Assembly (NCBI RefSeq): GCF_001955715.1
Contig: NZ_CP019239.1
Coordinates: forward strand, 1,860,001 to 1,924,000
Source: Rhodoferax saidenbachensis
GTDB taxonomy: Bacteria > Pseudomonadota > Gammaproteobacteria > Burkholderiales > Burkholderiaceae_C
Direction: 5' to 3'
DNA: 64,000 bases
A program made the position numbers and the translations under genes. Shown in pieces: positions 26,546 through 35,457 of this stretch (the first letter of the stretch is position 1; each line of letters opens with the position of its first letter). The notes below the pieces were generated by a model. It worked only from the letters and a program-made list of their open reading frames with translations, was not told the DNA's origin and searched no databases.

Positions 26546-26740
26546 GAAATTCTTTCTGCCAGTACGGTCACTGGCAGGAATGAAGTGGCAGATCGAAAGG
26601 TCTGCTGCAAGTGGAGAGCCTTAAAACTCTTCACACAAGTGGAATGCTGAAAGGCGCCACTTAAAAAGTGGCTCGGGGCCAACAAGGCTGGGAGTAGTTT
26701 CCCAGACGCCTCACGAGCACAAAGTAGAAGGAGCATTACT
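26546..26740 (+). ncRNA. Structured leader between infC and rpmI (candidate L20/L35 autoregulation site)
   Basis: 195 nt without a gene but rich in hairpins: CTGCCAGT/ACTGGCAG (26556-26577), GCAGATC-GAAA-GGTCTGC with GNRA loop (26588-26605), GCCACTT/AAGTGGC (26656-26672), and CTGGGA/TCCCAG (near 26688-26705). AAGGAG (near 26728) precedes rpmI. In other bacteria L20 represses this operon through RNA structures at this position; whether this RNA does so is inference. Confidence 0.6.
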
Positions 26741-26944
26741 ATGCCCAAAATGAAGACCAAGAGCGCGGCGAAGAAACGCTTCCGCGTCCGTCCAGGTGGA
26801 ACCGTCAAGCGCGGCCAAGCCTTCAAACGTCACATCTTGACCAAGAAGACCACCAAAAATAAACGCCATCTGCGTGGTGCAGTAACTGTCCATCCGACCA
26901 ATATGGGTCATATGGCACAGATGCTCCCAGGCCGTGGTATTTAA
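26741..26944 (+). CDS. rpmI: 50S ribosomal protein L35
   Basis: 67 residues, the usual size. '[25 protein letters not shown]' in outline at the N-terminus and '[12 protein letters not shown]' are diagnostic. Basic small protein of the large subunit. Located between infC and rplT as in nearly all bacteria; 25 nt to rplT. Confidence 0.98.
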   Translation: MPKMKTKSAAKKRFRVRPGGTVKRGQAFKRHILTKKTTKNKRHLRGAVTVHPTNMGHMAQMLPGRGI

Positions 26945-26969
26945 TTAACGACGAACAAGGAGTAATTCA

Positions 26970-27329
26970 ATGCCTCGCGTCAAACGTGGTGTAACGGCTC
27001 GCGCCCGCCACAAAAAAGTTCTGGCCCTTGCAAAAGGTTTTCGCGGTCGCCGCGGTAATGTCTTCCGCGTCGCTAAAGAAGCGGTAATGAAGGCTGGGCA
27101 ATATGCCTACCGTGACCGTCGTACGAAGAAACGTGTGTTCCGCCAATTGTGGATCGCCCGTATCAATGCTGCTGCACGTCAGTGCGGCATGACGTATAGC
27201 CAGTTTGCCAATGGCATCAAGAAGGCTGGTATCGAGATCGACCGTAAGGTTCTGTCCGATATCGCTATTCATGACATGGCAGCTTTTGCTGGCATCGTGG
27301 AGCAAGTCAAGGCCAAGCTGGCTGCTTGA
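26970..27329 (+). CDS. rplT: 50S ribosomal protein L20
   Basis: 119 residues, complete. Begins [18 protein letters not shown]; contains '[29 protein letters not shown]' and '[20 protein letters not shown]', the L20 core. It binds 23S rRNA early in 50S assembly and in many bacteria represses translation of its own operon. AAGGAG lies 8 nt upstream of the ATG. Confidence 0.98.
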   Translation: MPRVKRGVTARARHKKVLALAKGFRGRRGNVFRVAKEAVMKAGQYAYRDRRTKKRVFRQLWIARINAAARQCGMTYSQFANGIKKAGIEIDRKVLSDIAIHDMAAFAGIVEQVKAKLAA

Positions 27330-27331
27330 TT

Positions 27332-27415
27332 CGCGATCGATAGCTATCTTTTTGATAGCTGTCTACGCACCAAGAACAAGGGCTAGGGCTTGAAAGAGCA
27401 CTAGCCCTTTTTCAT
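27332..27415 (+). terminator. Family B repeat with terminator between rplT and pheS
   Basis: The gap holds a diverged family B repeat (TTGATAGCTGTCTACGCA, CAAGGGCTAGGGC) whose end forms a stem GGGCTAG/CTAGCCC (near 27383-27410) followed by TTTTTC. It could attenuate or separate pheST transcription from the ribosomal genes. I find no phenylalanine-rich leader frame here. Confidence 0.65.
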
Positions 27416-27439
27416 TTACAGAATATCTCTCCTACATTC

Positions 27440-28510
27440 ATGAACGACCTCCAGCCCATCGTCGACGCCGCCCAGGCCGCATTTGCACAGGCCACAACGC
27501 CTGCAGACCTGGAAAACGCCAAGGCCCAGTTTCTGGGCAAGTCCGGGCGCATGACCGAGCTGATGAAGGGCATGGCCGCCCTGAGTGTGGAAGAAAAGAA
27601 GACCCGCGGCGCCGCGATCAACCTCGCCAAACAGGCGATTGAAGCGGCCCTGAATGGCGCGCGCCAGGGGCTCGCCGATGCCGAACTCGCTGCCCAACTC
27701 CAGGCCGAGGCGCTGGACGTGACATTGCCTGGCCGCCAGCGCGGGCAGGGCGGTTTGCACCCTGTATCCCTCGCACAGGAGCGAATCGAAGCCATCTTTG
27801 GATCGATGGGCTTTGATGTGGCCCAAGGCCCCGAGATCGAAGCCGACTGGTTCAACTTCACCGCGCTCAACACGCCGGAAGACCACCCCGCACGTTCGAT
27901 GCACGACACCTTCTATGTCGAAGGCGGCTCGGCCACAGCGCCCAATCTGCTGCGCACGCACACCAGCCCAATGCAGATCCGCTACGCCGTGCAGCACGTC
28001 AAGAAACATCGCGCTGCCGCTGGCGACACCGGCACCGGCCCGTTCAGCGGTGCGATGCCCGAGATTCGCGTGATCGCGCCAGGCCGTACCTACCGCGTGG
28101 ACAGCGATGCGACGCACTCACCGATGTTCCACCAGGTCGAAGGCCTGTGGGTTGGCGAGAACATCAGCTTCAAGGATTTGAAGTCGGTTTACCTGAACTT
28201 CATCACCACGTTCTTTGAAACGGACGAATTGCAATTGCGTTTCCGTCCCAGCTACTTTCCGTTCACGGAGCCCAGTGCCGAGATCGACATCATGTTCGAA
28301 ACAGGCCCTCTCAAAGGCCGCTGGCTGGAAGTCTCCGGCTCTGGCCAGGTGCACCCGCAAGTGATCCGCAATATGGGCTTGGACCCCGAGCGCTACATCG
28401 GCTTTGCCTTTGGCTCCGGCATCGATCGCCTGGCCATGCTGCGCTATGGCGTGAACGATCTGCGCCTGTTCTTTGATGGCGACATTCGCTTCTTGTCGCA
28501 ATTCCAATGA
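27440..28510 (+). CDS. pheS: Phenylalanyl-tRNA synthetase alpha subunit
   Basis: 356 residues. N-terminal coiled-coil tRNA-binding region (1-100) with '[20 protein letters not shown]', then the class II core: '[21 protein letters not shown]', '[11 protein letters not shown]', '[24 protein letters not shown]', and motif 3 '[25 protein letters not shown]'. Forms the alpha2-beta2 enzyme with PheT, 19 nt downstream. Confidence 0.98.
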   Translation: MNDLQPIVDAAQAAFAQATTPADLENAKAQFLGKSGRMTELMKGMAALSVEEKKTRGAAINLAKQAIEAALNGARQGLADAELAAQLQAEALDVTLPGRQRGQGGLHPVSLAQERIEAIFGSMGFDVAQGPEIEADWFNFTALNTPEDHPARSMHDTFYVEGGSATAPNLLRTHTSPMQIRYAVQHVKKHRAAAGDTGTGPFSGAMPEIRVIAPGRTYRVDSDATHSPMFHQVEGLWVGENISFKDLKSVYLNFITTFFETDELQLRFRPSYFPFTEPSAEIDIMFETGPLKGRWLEVSGSGQVHPQVIRNMGLDPERYIGFAFGSGIDRLAMLRYGVNDLRLFFDGDIRFLSQFQ

Positions 28511-28529
28511 ACATCTGAATTAGAAGAAC

Positions 28530-30965
28530 ATGCAATTCCCTGAATCCTGGCTCCGTGCCTTCTGCAATCCCCCAATCTCGACCACGGTGTTGGCCGAGAC
28601 CCTCACCATGGCTGGTCTGGAAGTGGAGGAGCTCAAGCCTGTAGCACCCCCGTTCACCCAGATCGTGGTCGGCGAAATCAAGACCGCCGAGCAACACCCC
28701 AATGCCGACCGCCTGCGCGTCTGCACGGTCGATGTCGGCCAGCCTGAACTGCTGAACATCGTCTGCGGCGCACCCAATGCCCGCATTGGCATTCGTGTTC
28801 CTTGCGCGCTGGTAGGCGCCGAGTTGCCTCCGGGCGAAGACGGCAAGCCTTTTCTGATCAAGGTTGGCAAGCTGCGCGGCGTGGAAAGCCAGGGCATGTT
28901 GTGTTCGGCGAAGGAACTGCAACTGGCAGATGACCACGGAGGCCTGCTGGAGTTGGCTGCGGATGCGCCTTTGGGCCAAAACATCCGCGAACACCTGAAC
29001 CTGGACGACACGCTCATCACGCTCAAGCTCACGCCCAATCTGGCGCATTGCCTGAGCGTCTATGGCGTGGCCCGTGAAGTGTCTGCGTTGACCGGCGCGC
29101 CGCTGATCACGCCAGCCATCACGCCAGTTGCGGTGACCAATCAGGACAAAGTGCCAGTGCAGATCAGCGCGCCCGATCTGTGTGGCCGTTTCTCCGGCCG
29201 CGTGGTGCGCAACGTCAACACCAAGGCCAAGACACCGCAGTGGATGGTGGATCGCCTGGCGCGCTGCGGGCAGCGCAGTGTGACAGCGTTGGTGGACATC
29301 TCCAACTACGTGATGTTTGAGCTGGGCCGCCCAAGCCACATCTTCGATCTGGACAAAATCCACGGCACGCTGGACGTGCGCTGGGGCAAGGCAGGCGAAG
29401 AACTCAAACTGCTCAATGGCAATACCGTCACGGTGGACGACAAGGTTGGCGTGATCGCTGACGACGTGCAAGTCGAATCGCTCGCAGGCATCATGGGCGG
29501 CGACGCCACGGCTGTCTCCGATGACACGAAACACGTGTACGTCGAAGCCGCGTTCTGGTGGCCTAAGTCCATCGCGGGCCGTTCGCGCCGCTACAACTTC
29601 TCTACCGATGCTGGCCACCGCTTCGAGCGCGGTGTGGACCCGAGCCTGACGGTCGAGCACATTGAACGCATCACTCAGTTGATTCTGGAGATCTGCGGAA
29701 CGCCCGAGTCCACCTGCGGCGCTATCGACGACCTGCAACCCAATGTACCGAACCCCGCTCCCGTGAGCCTGCGCGTGGCCCGCGCTGCCAAGGTGATCGG
29801 CATGCCAGTCACGCAAGCGCAGTGCGTGGACGTATTGCAACGCCTCGGCTTGCCTTTGACGCAAACCGATGGTGTCATCACCGTCACGCCGCCCGCCTAC
29901 CGTTTTGACATCCAGATCGAAGAAGACCTGATTGAAGAGGTAGTGCGCATCGTCGGCTACAACAACCTGCCGAACACACCGCCGCTGGCGCCCATTTCGG
30001 CCAAGGTGCGTACCGAGTCGCAACGCAGCCCGTTTGCCGTGCGCCGTGCGCTGGCCGCGCTGGGTTACCAGGAAACCATCAACTACAGCTTTGTCGAAGA
30101 CCGCTGGGAGCATGAGCTGGCGGGCAATCCCAATCCGATCAAGCTGATGAACCCGATTGCAAGTCAGATGAACGTGATGCGCACGTCGTTGCTGGGTTCC
30201 TTGCTACAAGTTTTGAAGTTCAACCAAGCCCGCAAGGCACCGCGCGTGCGCGTGTTCGAGATCGGCCGCGTGTTCCTGCGTGATGCTTCAGTACCGGAAT
30301 CTGACAGCACCGTGCAGGGGTTCGATCAGCCGATGCGTATCGCTGCGCTGTCCAGCGGCAGCGCGAATGCGCAGCAGTGGGGCCACAAGGAGCAGGGCGT
30401 TGATTTCTTTGACGCCAAGGGCGATGTTGAAGCGCTGCTGGCCCCGTTGAAGGCAGAGTTCAGGCCCGGCAAGCACCCTGCGATGCATCCTGGCCGTTGC
30501 GCCCAGGTGCTGCTGGGCGGCAAGGTGATTGGCCATGTCGGCGAACTGCACCCCAAATGGCGCCAAGGCTACGAGTTGCCGCAAGCGCCCATGTTGTTTG
30601 AGCTAGAGCTGGAGCCTGTACTGGCCCGCCAGTTGCCCGAGTTTGCGCCGGTGGCCAAGTTCCAGGCGGTACAGCGCGACATTGCTGTCGTGGTGGCCGA
30701 TGACGTGACCTATGCCGGTCTGATGGCTGCCGTGTGGGCTGCGCCTACCGCTGGCTTGTTGCGCGATGCCCAGTTGTTTGACGTCTACCGTCCCAAGCTG
30801 GCCAAGGATGCCGTGGCGGAAGCTGGCGCGACCGACCGCAGCTTGGCAGTGCGCCTGACGCTCAATAGCGAAGACGGTACGCTCAATGATGAGCAGATTG
30901 AAGCGGCGGTGAAAGCCGTGGTGGACCAGTTGCAGTCGGCTGTTGGCGCGCGCCAGCGGGTTTGA
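28530..30965 (+). CDS. pheT: Phenylalanyl-tRNA synthetase beta subunit
   Basis: 811 residues, full length. N-terminal OB/EMAP tRNA-binding domain (about 39-150), B3/B4 editing domain ('VDISNYVMFELGRPSHIFDLDKI'), B5 domain, catalytic-like core ('YQETINYSFVEDRWE', 'MNPIASQMNVMRTSLLGSLL') and C-terminal FDX-ACB domain ('FQAVQRDIAVVVADDVTYAGL'). Partner of PheS. Ends 17 nt before the ihfA start. Confidence 0.98.
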   Translation: MQFPESWLRAFCNPPISTTVLAETLTMAGLEVEELKPVAPPFTQIVVGEIKTAEQHPNADRLRVCTVDVGQPELLNIVCGAPNARIGIRVPCALVGAELPPGEDGKPFLIKVGKLRGVESQGMLCSAKELQLADDHGGLLELAADAPLGQNIREHLNLDDTLITLKLTPNLAHCLSVYGVAREVSALTGAPLITPAITPVAVTNQDKVPVQISAPDLCGRFSGRVVRNVNTKAKTPQWMVDRLARCGQRSVTALVDISNYVMFELGRPSHIFDLDKIHGTLDVRWGKAGEELKLLNGNTVTVDDKVGVIADDVQVESLAGIMGGDATAVSDDTKHVYVEAAFWWPKSIAGRSRRYNFSTDAGHRFERGVDPSLTVEHIERITQLILEICGTPESTCGAIDDLQPNVPNPAPVSLRVARAAKVIGMPVTQAQCVDVLQRLGLPLTQTDGVITVTPPAYRFDIQIEEDLIEEVVRIVGYNNLPNTPPLAPISAKVRTESQRSPFAVRRALAALGYQETINYSFVEDRWEHELAGNPNPIKLMNPIASQMNVMRTSLLGSLLQVLKFNQARKAPRVRVFEIGRVFLRDASVPESDSTVQGFDQPMRIAALSSGSANAQQWGHKEQGVDFFDAKGDVEALLAPLKAEFRPGKHPAMHPGRCAQVLLGGKVIGHVGELHPKWRQGYELPQAPMLFELELEPVLARQLPEFAPVAKFQAVQRDIAVVVADDVTYAGLMAAVWAAPTAGLLRDAQLFDVYRPKLAKDAVAEAGATDRSLAVRLTLNSEDGTLNDEQIEAAVKAVVDQLQSAVGARQRV

Positions 30966-30982
30966 GGTTCTTGGGAGGAACT

Positions 30983-31318
30983 ATGGATTTTTCTGTTGAA
31001 AGCCTGGAAACCCCGGCGTTGACTAAAGCACAACTGGCGGATCTGCTGTTTGAGCAAATCGGCTTGAACAAGCGCGAGTCCAAGGACATGATCGACGCCT
31101 TTTTTGACCTTATCGCCGCCAGCCTGGTGGACGGTACCGACGTCAAGATTTCCGGCTTTGGCAACTTCCAGATCCGCACCAAGGCCCCCCGCCCGGGCCG
31201 TAATCCCCGCACGGGTGAGGCGATTCCGATCCAGGCGCGCCGGGTGGTGACCTTCCACGCCAGCCATAAGCTCAAAGAGCAAATCCAGGACGAAGGCAAA
31301 ACGCCTAGCGCGGTTTAG
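30983..31318 (+). CDS. ihfA: Integration host factor subunit alpha
   Basis: 111 residues. DNABII fold: 'LTKAQLADLLFEQIGLNKRESKDMIDAFFDLI', 'VKISGFGNFQIRTKAPRPGRNPRTGEAIPIQARRVVTFHAS'; the 'RPGRNPKTG' beta-arm with its intercalating proline is present. It pairs with IhfB to bend DNA. Located after pheT as in gamma- and beta-proteobacteria. ATG 30983 follows GGGAGGAA; a TTG at 30962 overlapping the pheT stop is less likely. Confidence 0.96.
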   Translation: MDFSVESLETPALTKAQLADLLFEQIGLNKRESKDMIDAFFDLIAASLVDGTDVKISGFGNFQIRTKAPRPGRNPRTGEAIPIQARRVVTFHASHKLKEQIQDEGKTPSAV

Positions 31319-31331
31319 CAACATCTTGCAA

Positions 31332-31355
31332 CATTTGGCGTTTCACCGCCAAATG
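31332..31355 (+). terminator. Hairpin after ihfA
   Basis: Perfect 9-bp stem CATTTGGCG (31332-31340) and CGCCAAATG (31347-31355), loop TTTCAC. It lacks a T-run, so it may be a weak terminator or mRNA-stabilising structure before the MerR gene. Confidence 0.4.
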
Positions 31356-31419
31356 GTCTTTGCACACGGGCGAAACTTAGAGTAACCTCTACGCTTTCCC
31401 CTGTACAGCATTGATTTCA

Positions 31420-31869
31420 ATGGAGAAAACTCTCCCCCCCATTCCAGCCAAACGCTACTTCACCATCGGTGAGGTCGGTGATTTATGTGGTGTCAAACCC
31501 CACGTGCTACGGTATTGGGAGCAGGAATTCACGCAACTGCGCCCTATGAAGCGGCGTGGCAATCGGCGCTACTATCAGCACCATGAAGTACTGATGATCC
31601 GCAGAATCCGCGATTTGCTCTACGACCAGGGTTTCACCATCAGCGGCGCGCGTAACAAGATGCAGGAACTGCTGCAAAGCGAACGTGACAAGAAGCGCAA
31701 CGGCGAGGTCATGCTCGATGGCGTCGAAGTGCTGGAAGTCGACGACGTGGACCTGGAAGACTTCGAAGACAGCGAGCCGGTGGATGCCGGTGATACCGCT
31801 TCTGCACAACTATTGCTACTGCGTCGCGAACTATTTGAAATTCGCGAATTGTTGACAGCAGCCTACTGA
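31420..31869 (+). CDS. MerR family transcriptional regulator
   Basis: 149 residues. MerR winged helix at about 10-80 ('RYFTIGEVGDLCGVKPHVLRYWEQEFTQLRPMKRRGNRRYYQHHEVLMIRRIRDLLYDQGFTI' in outline). The C-terminal third is acidic (VDDVDLEDFEDSEPVDAGD) and lacks metal-binding cysteines, so it is not a metal sensor. This gene regularly follows ihfA in beta- and gamma-proteobacteria; its targets are poorly known. ATG 31420 is chosen although no good ribosome site is seen; TTG 31411 is possible. Confidence 0.9.
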   Translation: MEKTLPPIPAKRYFTIGEVGDLCGVKPHVLRYWEQEFTQLRPMKRRGNRRYYQHHEVLMIRRIRDLLYDQGFTISGARNKMQELLQSERDKKRNGEVMLDGVEVLEVDDVDLEDFEDSEPVDAGDTASAQLLLLRRELFEIRELLTAAY

Positions 31870-31908
31870 AAATCAGCTTGCGTATCGCGTTATAATAGCC
31901 GGCTAGAT

Positions 31909-31985
31909 CGGTGTGTGGCGCAGCCTGGTAGCGCACTTGCATGGGGTGCAAGGGGTCGAAGGTTCGAATCCTTTCACACCGACCA
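31909..31985 (+). tRNA. tRNA-Pro (anticodon GGG)
   Basis: A 77-nt cloverleaf: acceptor CGGTGTG/CACACCG, D-arm GCGC..GCGC, anticodon stem CTTGC/GCAAG with loop ATGGGGT (anticodon GGG), T-arm with GGTTCGAATCC, and encoded ACCA... CCA end. A TATAAT -10 box lies at 31891-31896. It reads CCC and CCT codons. Confidence 0.97.
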
Positions 31986-31996
31986 GATCAAACGAC

Positions 31997-32033
31997 AAAA
32001 GCCTTCAGGTAGTGATGCCTGAAGGCTTTTTTC
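31997..32033 (+). terminator. tRNA-Pro terminator
   Basis: Stem AAAAGCCTTCAGG (from 31997) with CCTGAAGGCTTTTTT (from 32018), loop TAGTGATG. Ends the tRNA transcript; the A-run also permits function for the converging FimV-like gene. Confidence 0.9.
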
Positions 32034-32062
32034 ATGGCTGCTTCGTTGCAGGTAGCACAAGC

Positions 32063-33808
32063 TTAGATATCGAGATCCACATGCTGGCTGTCCTCTGCAC
32101 TGCAGGTTGCCTCGCTCTCCTGGCCCTGTGCGCGGGCGACACCATGGAGCGTCACCAGGTCTTTGAAAGCGGCCAGATCAAACCGTTCGGCGTTCTTTTC
32201 AAAGGGGTCGCGCAGCACACAGGACTCGATCACATCCAATACCTTGGATGAGGGCCACAGCGCGGTGATGTGGTTCAGCAGGGAAGGGTAGCTTTCCAGG
32301 CTGCGGCCCTCGCTGCGGAACAATGCAAATTCGGGAATGGCAACATTGAACACTTGTTGACATTCATCGCGGAACTGGCGGAAGTCGGTTTTAAGGCTGT
32401 GCACATTGGCAATGCGCAGCAGCTCCAGGAAAACCAGTGGGCAATCTTTGCTGTTCTGCCGGATGCGCTGTTCCAGGGCTTCAATCGCCTCGTCCGTCTT
32501 GCCCAGCTTCACAAAAAAATCGGCCTGTTGCCTCAGGTCAAACATGCTCTCGGCGTTGAAGTCCGGGTGGATGACGCTGGCCTCAGCCTGAACCTGTGGC
32601 ACAGGTTCGGCCACGGCCAATGGTGCGGGTTGGGTGGGCTGGGGTTTGAGTAGCTTGCCAAAGGACTCTTCGTCCATGTCCATCAAATTCACGTCCACAT
32701 CCATCGCGGGGTTAGGCTCCCGGGCCTGGAAGGCACTGACGTTCTGCGCAGGATACTGTCGCTTCGGGGGCTGTGGCGGATCCGGCTCCATGTCTTTGAG
32801 TAGCGTTGAAACCATGGGCTCCTGAATGGTTTCTTGTGCTGCAGTGTGGGCCAGACTATTGCGCCAGTTGGATTGGTCAGTACGCCGGTTCCAGAGAGCC
32901 GCGATCGCCGCCAGGCACAAAAGCACCAACGCACCAAGCCCGTACACTAGTGCAACAGGGATGCGTTCGGCCTCTGCCTGCTCCATGCGGATGCGCATGG
33001 CCAGCAAATTGGCTTCATTCTTGGCGGCCTGGTCCAGCAGGGCTTTCACATCGTTTTGCAACTGCTGTATGCGCTGCGAGTCCTTCACCATTTCTTCCAG
33101 CGGGACTGCCGTGGTGGTGGTCGACTCCAGCGTTTTGATGCGTTCGGCCAGACTTTCCAGCGGATCGAGCTTGAGGCGGGCGCGGCCCGGTGTGGCCGCT
33201 TTGGGCGGGACCGCAGGTGCCGTGTTTGCCACTGCAGGCCGCTCAGCCGCAGCTTGCGAAGTGGGTCGTGGCGTTGGGGACTTTCTGGCAGGCGGGGCAT
33301 TTGGCGCCACTTTGGCGGGCGACTGCGCTGGAGACGATGTGGGGGCGGCAGCGCTGGAGGCCAGCTCTTGCGGGACAACGGGCAGTGGCCGTGGCACTGG
33401 CTCTGTGGCGGCACGTGGAGCCGGTGCCGCGGTTTCACTCGGGAAGTCTGCCAGCAGTACGTAGCGGCGTGTGGACTTCTGGTTGCAGCCCGCACGCAGG
33501 TAAATGGTGACTACGGGTTCGTCAATCAGGGAGGAGGATTGCACCCGCAGATTGACGGTGTCTGGCTGGGCAGTTGTCTCCACCAGAACATGGACGCGGG
33601 AGGCATCCACACGGCTGTCGGCGTGAAACACATCAGCCTCTGCACACAGCGCATCTGCAGTCTGCCCGGCATCGAGTTGTACCGACACGACCAAGTCCAG
33701 CGACTGGCCGATCCAGGCGGCTCCGCGGGCACGTCCTAACGTCAGCGCAGCACTGCCCAAGGCGGTGCTTGCCAAAAGGATCCCCAAGGTCAGCGCTTTG
33801 AGTCTCAT
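32063..33808 (-). CDS. FimV-like membrane protein with C-terminal TPR-type domain
   Basis: 581 residues. Signal peptide (MRLKALTLGILLASTALGSA), then a ~120-residue periplasmic domain ('LGRARGAAWIGQSLDLVVSVQLDAGQ', 'DEPVVTIYLRAGCNQKSTRRYVLLADF') like the N-terminus of FimV, a long Pro/Ala-rich stretch (about 130-220), a predicted coiled coil, one membrane helix ('VALVYGLGALVLLCLAAIAALW') and a cytoplasmic tail with 'MFDLRQQADFFVKLGKTDEAIEALEQRI', a TPR-like unit. FimV organises polar protein complexes and type IV pili. Starting at 33832 would add eight residues. Stands alone after tRNA-Pro. Confidence 0.8.
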   Translation of the reverse strand: MRLKALTLGILLASTALGSAALTLGRARGAAWIGQSLDLVVSVQLDAGQTADALCAEADVFHADSRVDASRVHVLVETTAQPDTVNLRVQSSSLIDEPVVTIYLRAGCNQKSTRRYVLLADFPSETAAPAPRAATEPVPRPLPVVPQELASSAAAPTSSPAQSPAKVAPNAPPARKSPTPRPTSQAAAERPAVANTAPAVPPKAATPGRARLKLDPLESLAERIKTLESTTTTAVPLEEMVKDSQRIQQLQNDVKALLDQAAKNEANLLAMRIRMEQAEAERIPVALVYGLGALVLLCLAAIAALWNRRTDQSNWRNSLAHTAAQETIQEPMVSTLLKDMEPDPPQPPKRQYPAQNVSAFQAREPNPAMDVDVNLMDMDEESFGKLLKPQPTQPAPLAVAEPVPQVQAEASVIHPDFNAESMFDLRQQADFFVKLGKTDEAIEALEQRIRQNSKDCPLVFLELLRIANVHSLKTDFRQFRDECQQVFNVAIPEFALFRSEGRSLESYPSLLNHITALWPSSKVLDVIESCVLRDPFEKNAERFDLAAFKDLVTLHGVARAQGQESEATCSAEDSQHVDLDI

Positions 33809-33912
33809 GACGTTTTTAACAATTTGAAACATTTTCGCATGCGGGGCGCGCAAGCAGAAAGGGTTCCTTGGCGACCACAGCCCGAAATGGGTGTGATTGC
33901 AACACCTGGACC

Positions 33913-34788
33913 TTAGTGGGGCCGGGCAGGTGCGAGCCGGATGCGGACCATGAGCCAGGGGATCAGAAGAGACACCACGGTTCCGCTGATCAGCCCTTTC
34001 ACCAGCGACCAAACCATGGGATCCCACGCCCAATGTGTACCAGCCACCTTGAGCAGTCGCTGCTCACCGACGAAAATCAATGCACCCAGGACGCCGACGG
34101 CAACCCGCCGACCCATGGCGGTGGGGGCTCTAAAACCGATGTGCCGTTCTTCCCACTGCAGACTCCAGATGGCTGCAGCCAGCCAGCCGCCCAGCATGGG
34201 GATGTAGTCCGGCGGTGTACCGGGCCAGGTGAGCAGGGACAAGGCGCAGATGGCCACCGTGAGTCCCACGCTCCAGCGCCAGTCGGTTTGCCAGCGCCAC
34301 TGGCGATGGCGTACGTATTCAAACACCACCAGCGTGGCGCCGCCCAACAGCGCGCCGATCAGCACGTCTTCAATATCGTGCACGCCCAGCAGCAGGCGGC
34401 TGAACATGACACCGATGGCAATGGCCGAGCACCCCACCCAGACCCAGGCGCGGCGCACTTCCCAGGCCAGCCACATCCACATCACCACGGCCAACTGTGC
34501 GTGCCCGCTGGGCAGGCCGTAGCTGGCGCCCACCAGATCGTCCAGGCGGATGTCCAGCGGCGGGCGCGGGTCCTGAAACACATCCTTGGCGTAGGCGTTG
34601 AGCAACGCATTGGCGGCCACCAAAATCAGCAGGCGGTAGAACATCGCCTTGTTCCAGGCCCAGTAGCCAATCGACATGAAAAACATGATGAAAGTGGCGT
34701 AGCCGAGCCAGGACAGGCCCATCGCGAATTGCACCGAGAACGGGGTACGCAGCGGCAAGACCCAGTCCAGGTTGTGCAGAAAATCCAT
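33913..34788 (-). CDS. PAP2 superfamily phosphatase (membrane)
   Basis: 291 residues, about six to eight membrane helices. The three catalytic PAP2 motifs are intact: 'KDVFQDPRP' (KX6RP), 'YGLPSGHAQ' (PSGH) and 'SRLLLGVHDIEDVLIG' (SRX5HX3D). It would dephosphorylate undecaprenyl pyrophosphate or another lipid phosphate facing the periplasm. The AGGAG used for translation is contributed by the adjacent family B repeat. Confidence 0.92.
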   Translation of the reverse strand: MDFLHNLDWVLPLRTPFSVQFAMGLSWLGYATFIMFFMSIGYWAWNKAMFYRLLILVAANALLNAYAKDVFQDPRPPLDIRLDDLVGASYGLPSGHAQLAVVMWMWLAWEVRRAWVWVGCSAIAIGVMFSRLLLGVHDIEDVLIGALLGGATLVVFEYVRHRQWRWQTDWRWSVGLTVAICALSLLTWPGTPPDYIPMLGGWLAAAIWSLQWEERHIGFRAPTAMGRRVAVGVLGALIFVGEQRLLKVAGTHWAWDPMVWSLVKGLISGTVVSLLIPWLMVRIRLAPARPH

Positions 34789-34789
34789 T

Positions 34790-34850
34790 TTTTGCTCCTA
34801 TTTCTATAGCTGCTTGCGCAGTATTTATAAGGGCTAGGGCCCTGTTTTAT
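34790..34850 (-). repeat. Dispersed repeat family B upstream of the PAP2 gene
   Basis: Plus-strand text TTTGCTCCTATTTCTATAGC, TGCTTGCGCAG, AAGGGCTAGGGCC aligns block by block with the copy at 18940. Read from the minus strand, its end supplies AGGAGCAAAA just before the PAP2 start codon. Confidence 0.8.
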
Positions 34851-34863
34851 GTGTAAGACAAGC

Positions 34864-35454
34864 TTACTTTTCGACTTCGATGACGATTTCCCGCTCAAAC
34901 AGCTCCACCGCAGTTTTGGCCACCTGCAAGGTGTCGAAGTACGCATAGGCCCCCACGCCCACGGCACCCAGCAGGGGTACAAAACGTGCGGCACTTTTGC
35001 GAATCACCGTCTGTGTCACCTGGGCGCCCAGTTGTTTGACCAGCGCCTGGAGCAGCTTGAGCGAGGTTTGCCGCACCAGAGCGCGCTCGCCCACCCGCAC
35101 GATGACGTCACGAAACAGCTGGGCGGACATATGTTTGAACAGGCAGTACAGCATTTGCTCGCGCCCCAGCGTCTTGTGTTTGCCATACACCGCGGCAATG
35201 TCTGAGACCATTTGCGCCTGCAGTCGCCAGACACCCAGCAGCTCCGGTAACACCGTGAGCCAGCCCAGAAAACCGGGCGGGAGTGAGAGGGAACTGGCAA
35301 TCAGGCTGGCGTTGCGGGCCGCTTTGCGGGCGACGACATGGGCCCGCAAAGCGGGCTGGGCGACCGCTTGTTCCTGGCTGCCGGGCACCTGCAGCACCAG
35401 CGCCAGCACCGCATCGGTGAGCTGGTTGTTGGCGAGTGTGTCGGGTTCGGCCAC
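34864..35454 (-). CDS. EcsC family protein
   Basis: 196 residues resembling the EcsC family: helical segments 'LPPGFLGWLTVLPELLGVWRLQAQMVSDIAAVYGK', 'GREQMLYCLFKH' and C-terminal 'LVKQLGAQVTQTVIRKSAARFVPLLGAVGVGAYAYFDT'. EcsC-like proteins are membrane-associated and of unclear function. It begins with GTG at 35454, three nt after the NUDIX stop codon, so coupling to that gene is likely. Confidence 0.8.
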   Translation of the reverse strand: MAEPDTLANNQLTDAVLALVLQVPGSQEQAVAQPALRAHVVARKAARNASLIASSLSLPPGFLGWLTVLPELLGVWRLQAQMVSDIAAVYGKHKTLGREQMLYCLFKHMSAQLFRDVIVRVGERALVRQTSLKLLQALVKQLGAQVTQTVIRKSAARFVPLLGAVGVGAYAYFDTLQVAKTAVELFEREIVIEVEK

Positions 35455-35457
35455 GGG

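Noticed and set aside
27330..27439. A phenylalanine leader peptide for pheST
   Set aside because: No short frame rich in Phe codons is present; the gap is a family B repeat with a hairpin.
28311..30113. A 600-codon minus-strand frame across pheT
   Set aside because: Antisense shadow of a well-conserved tRNA synthetase gene; no domain recognisable.
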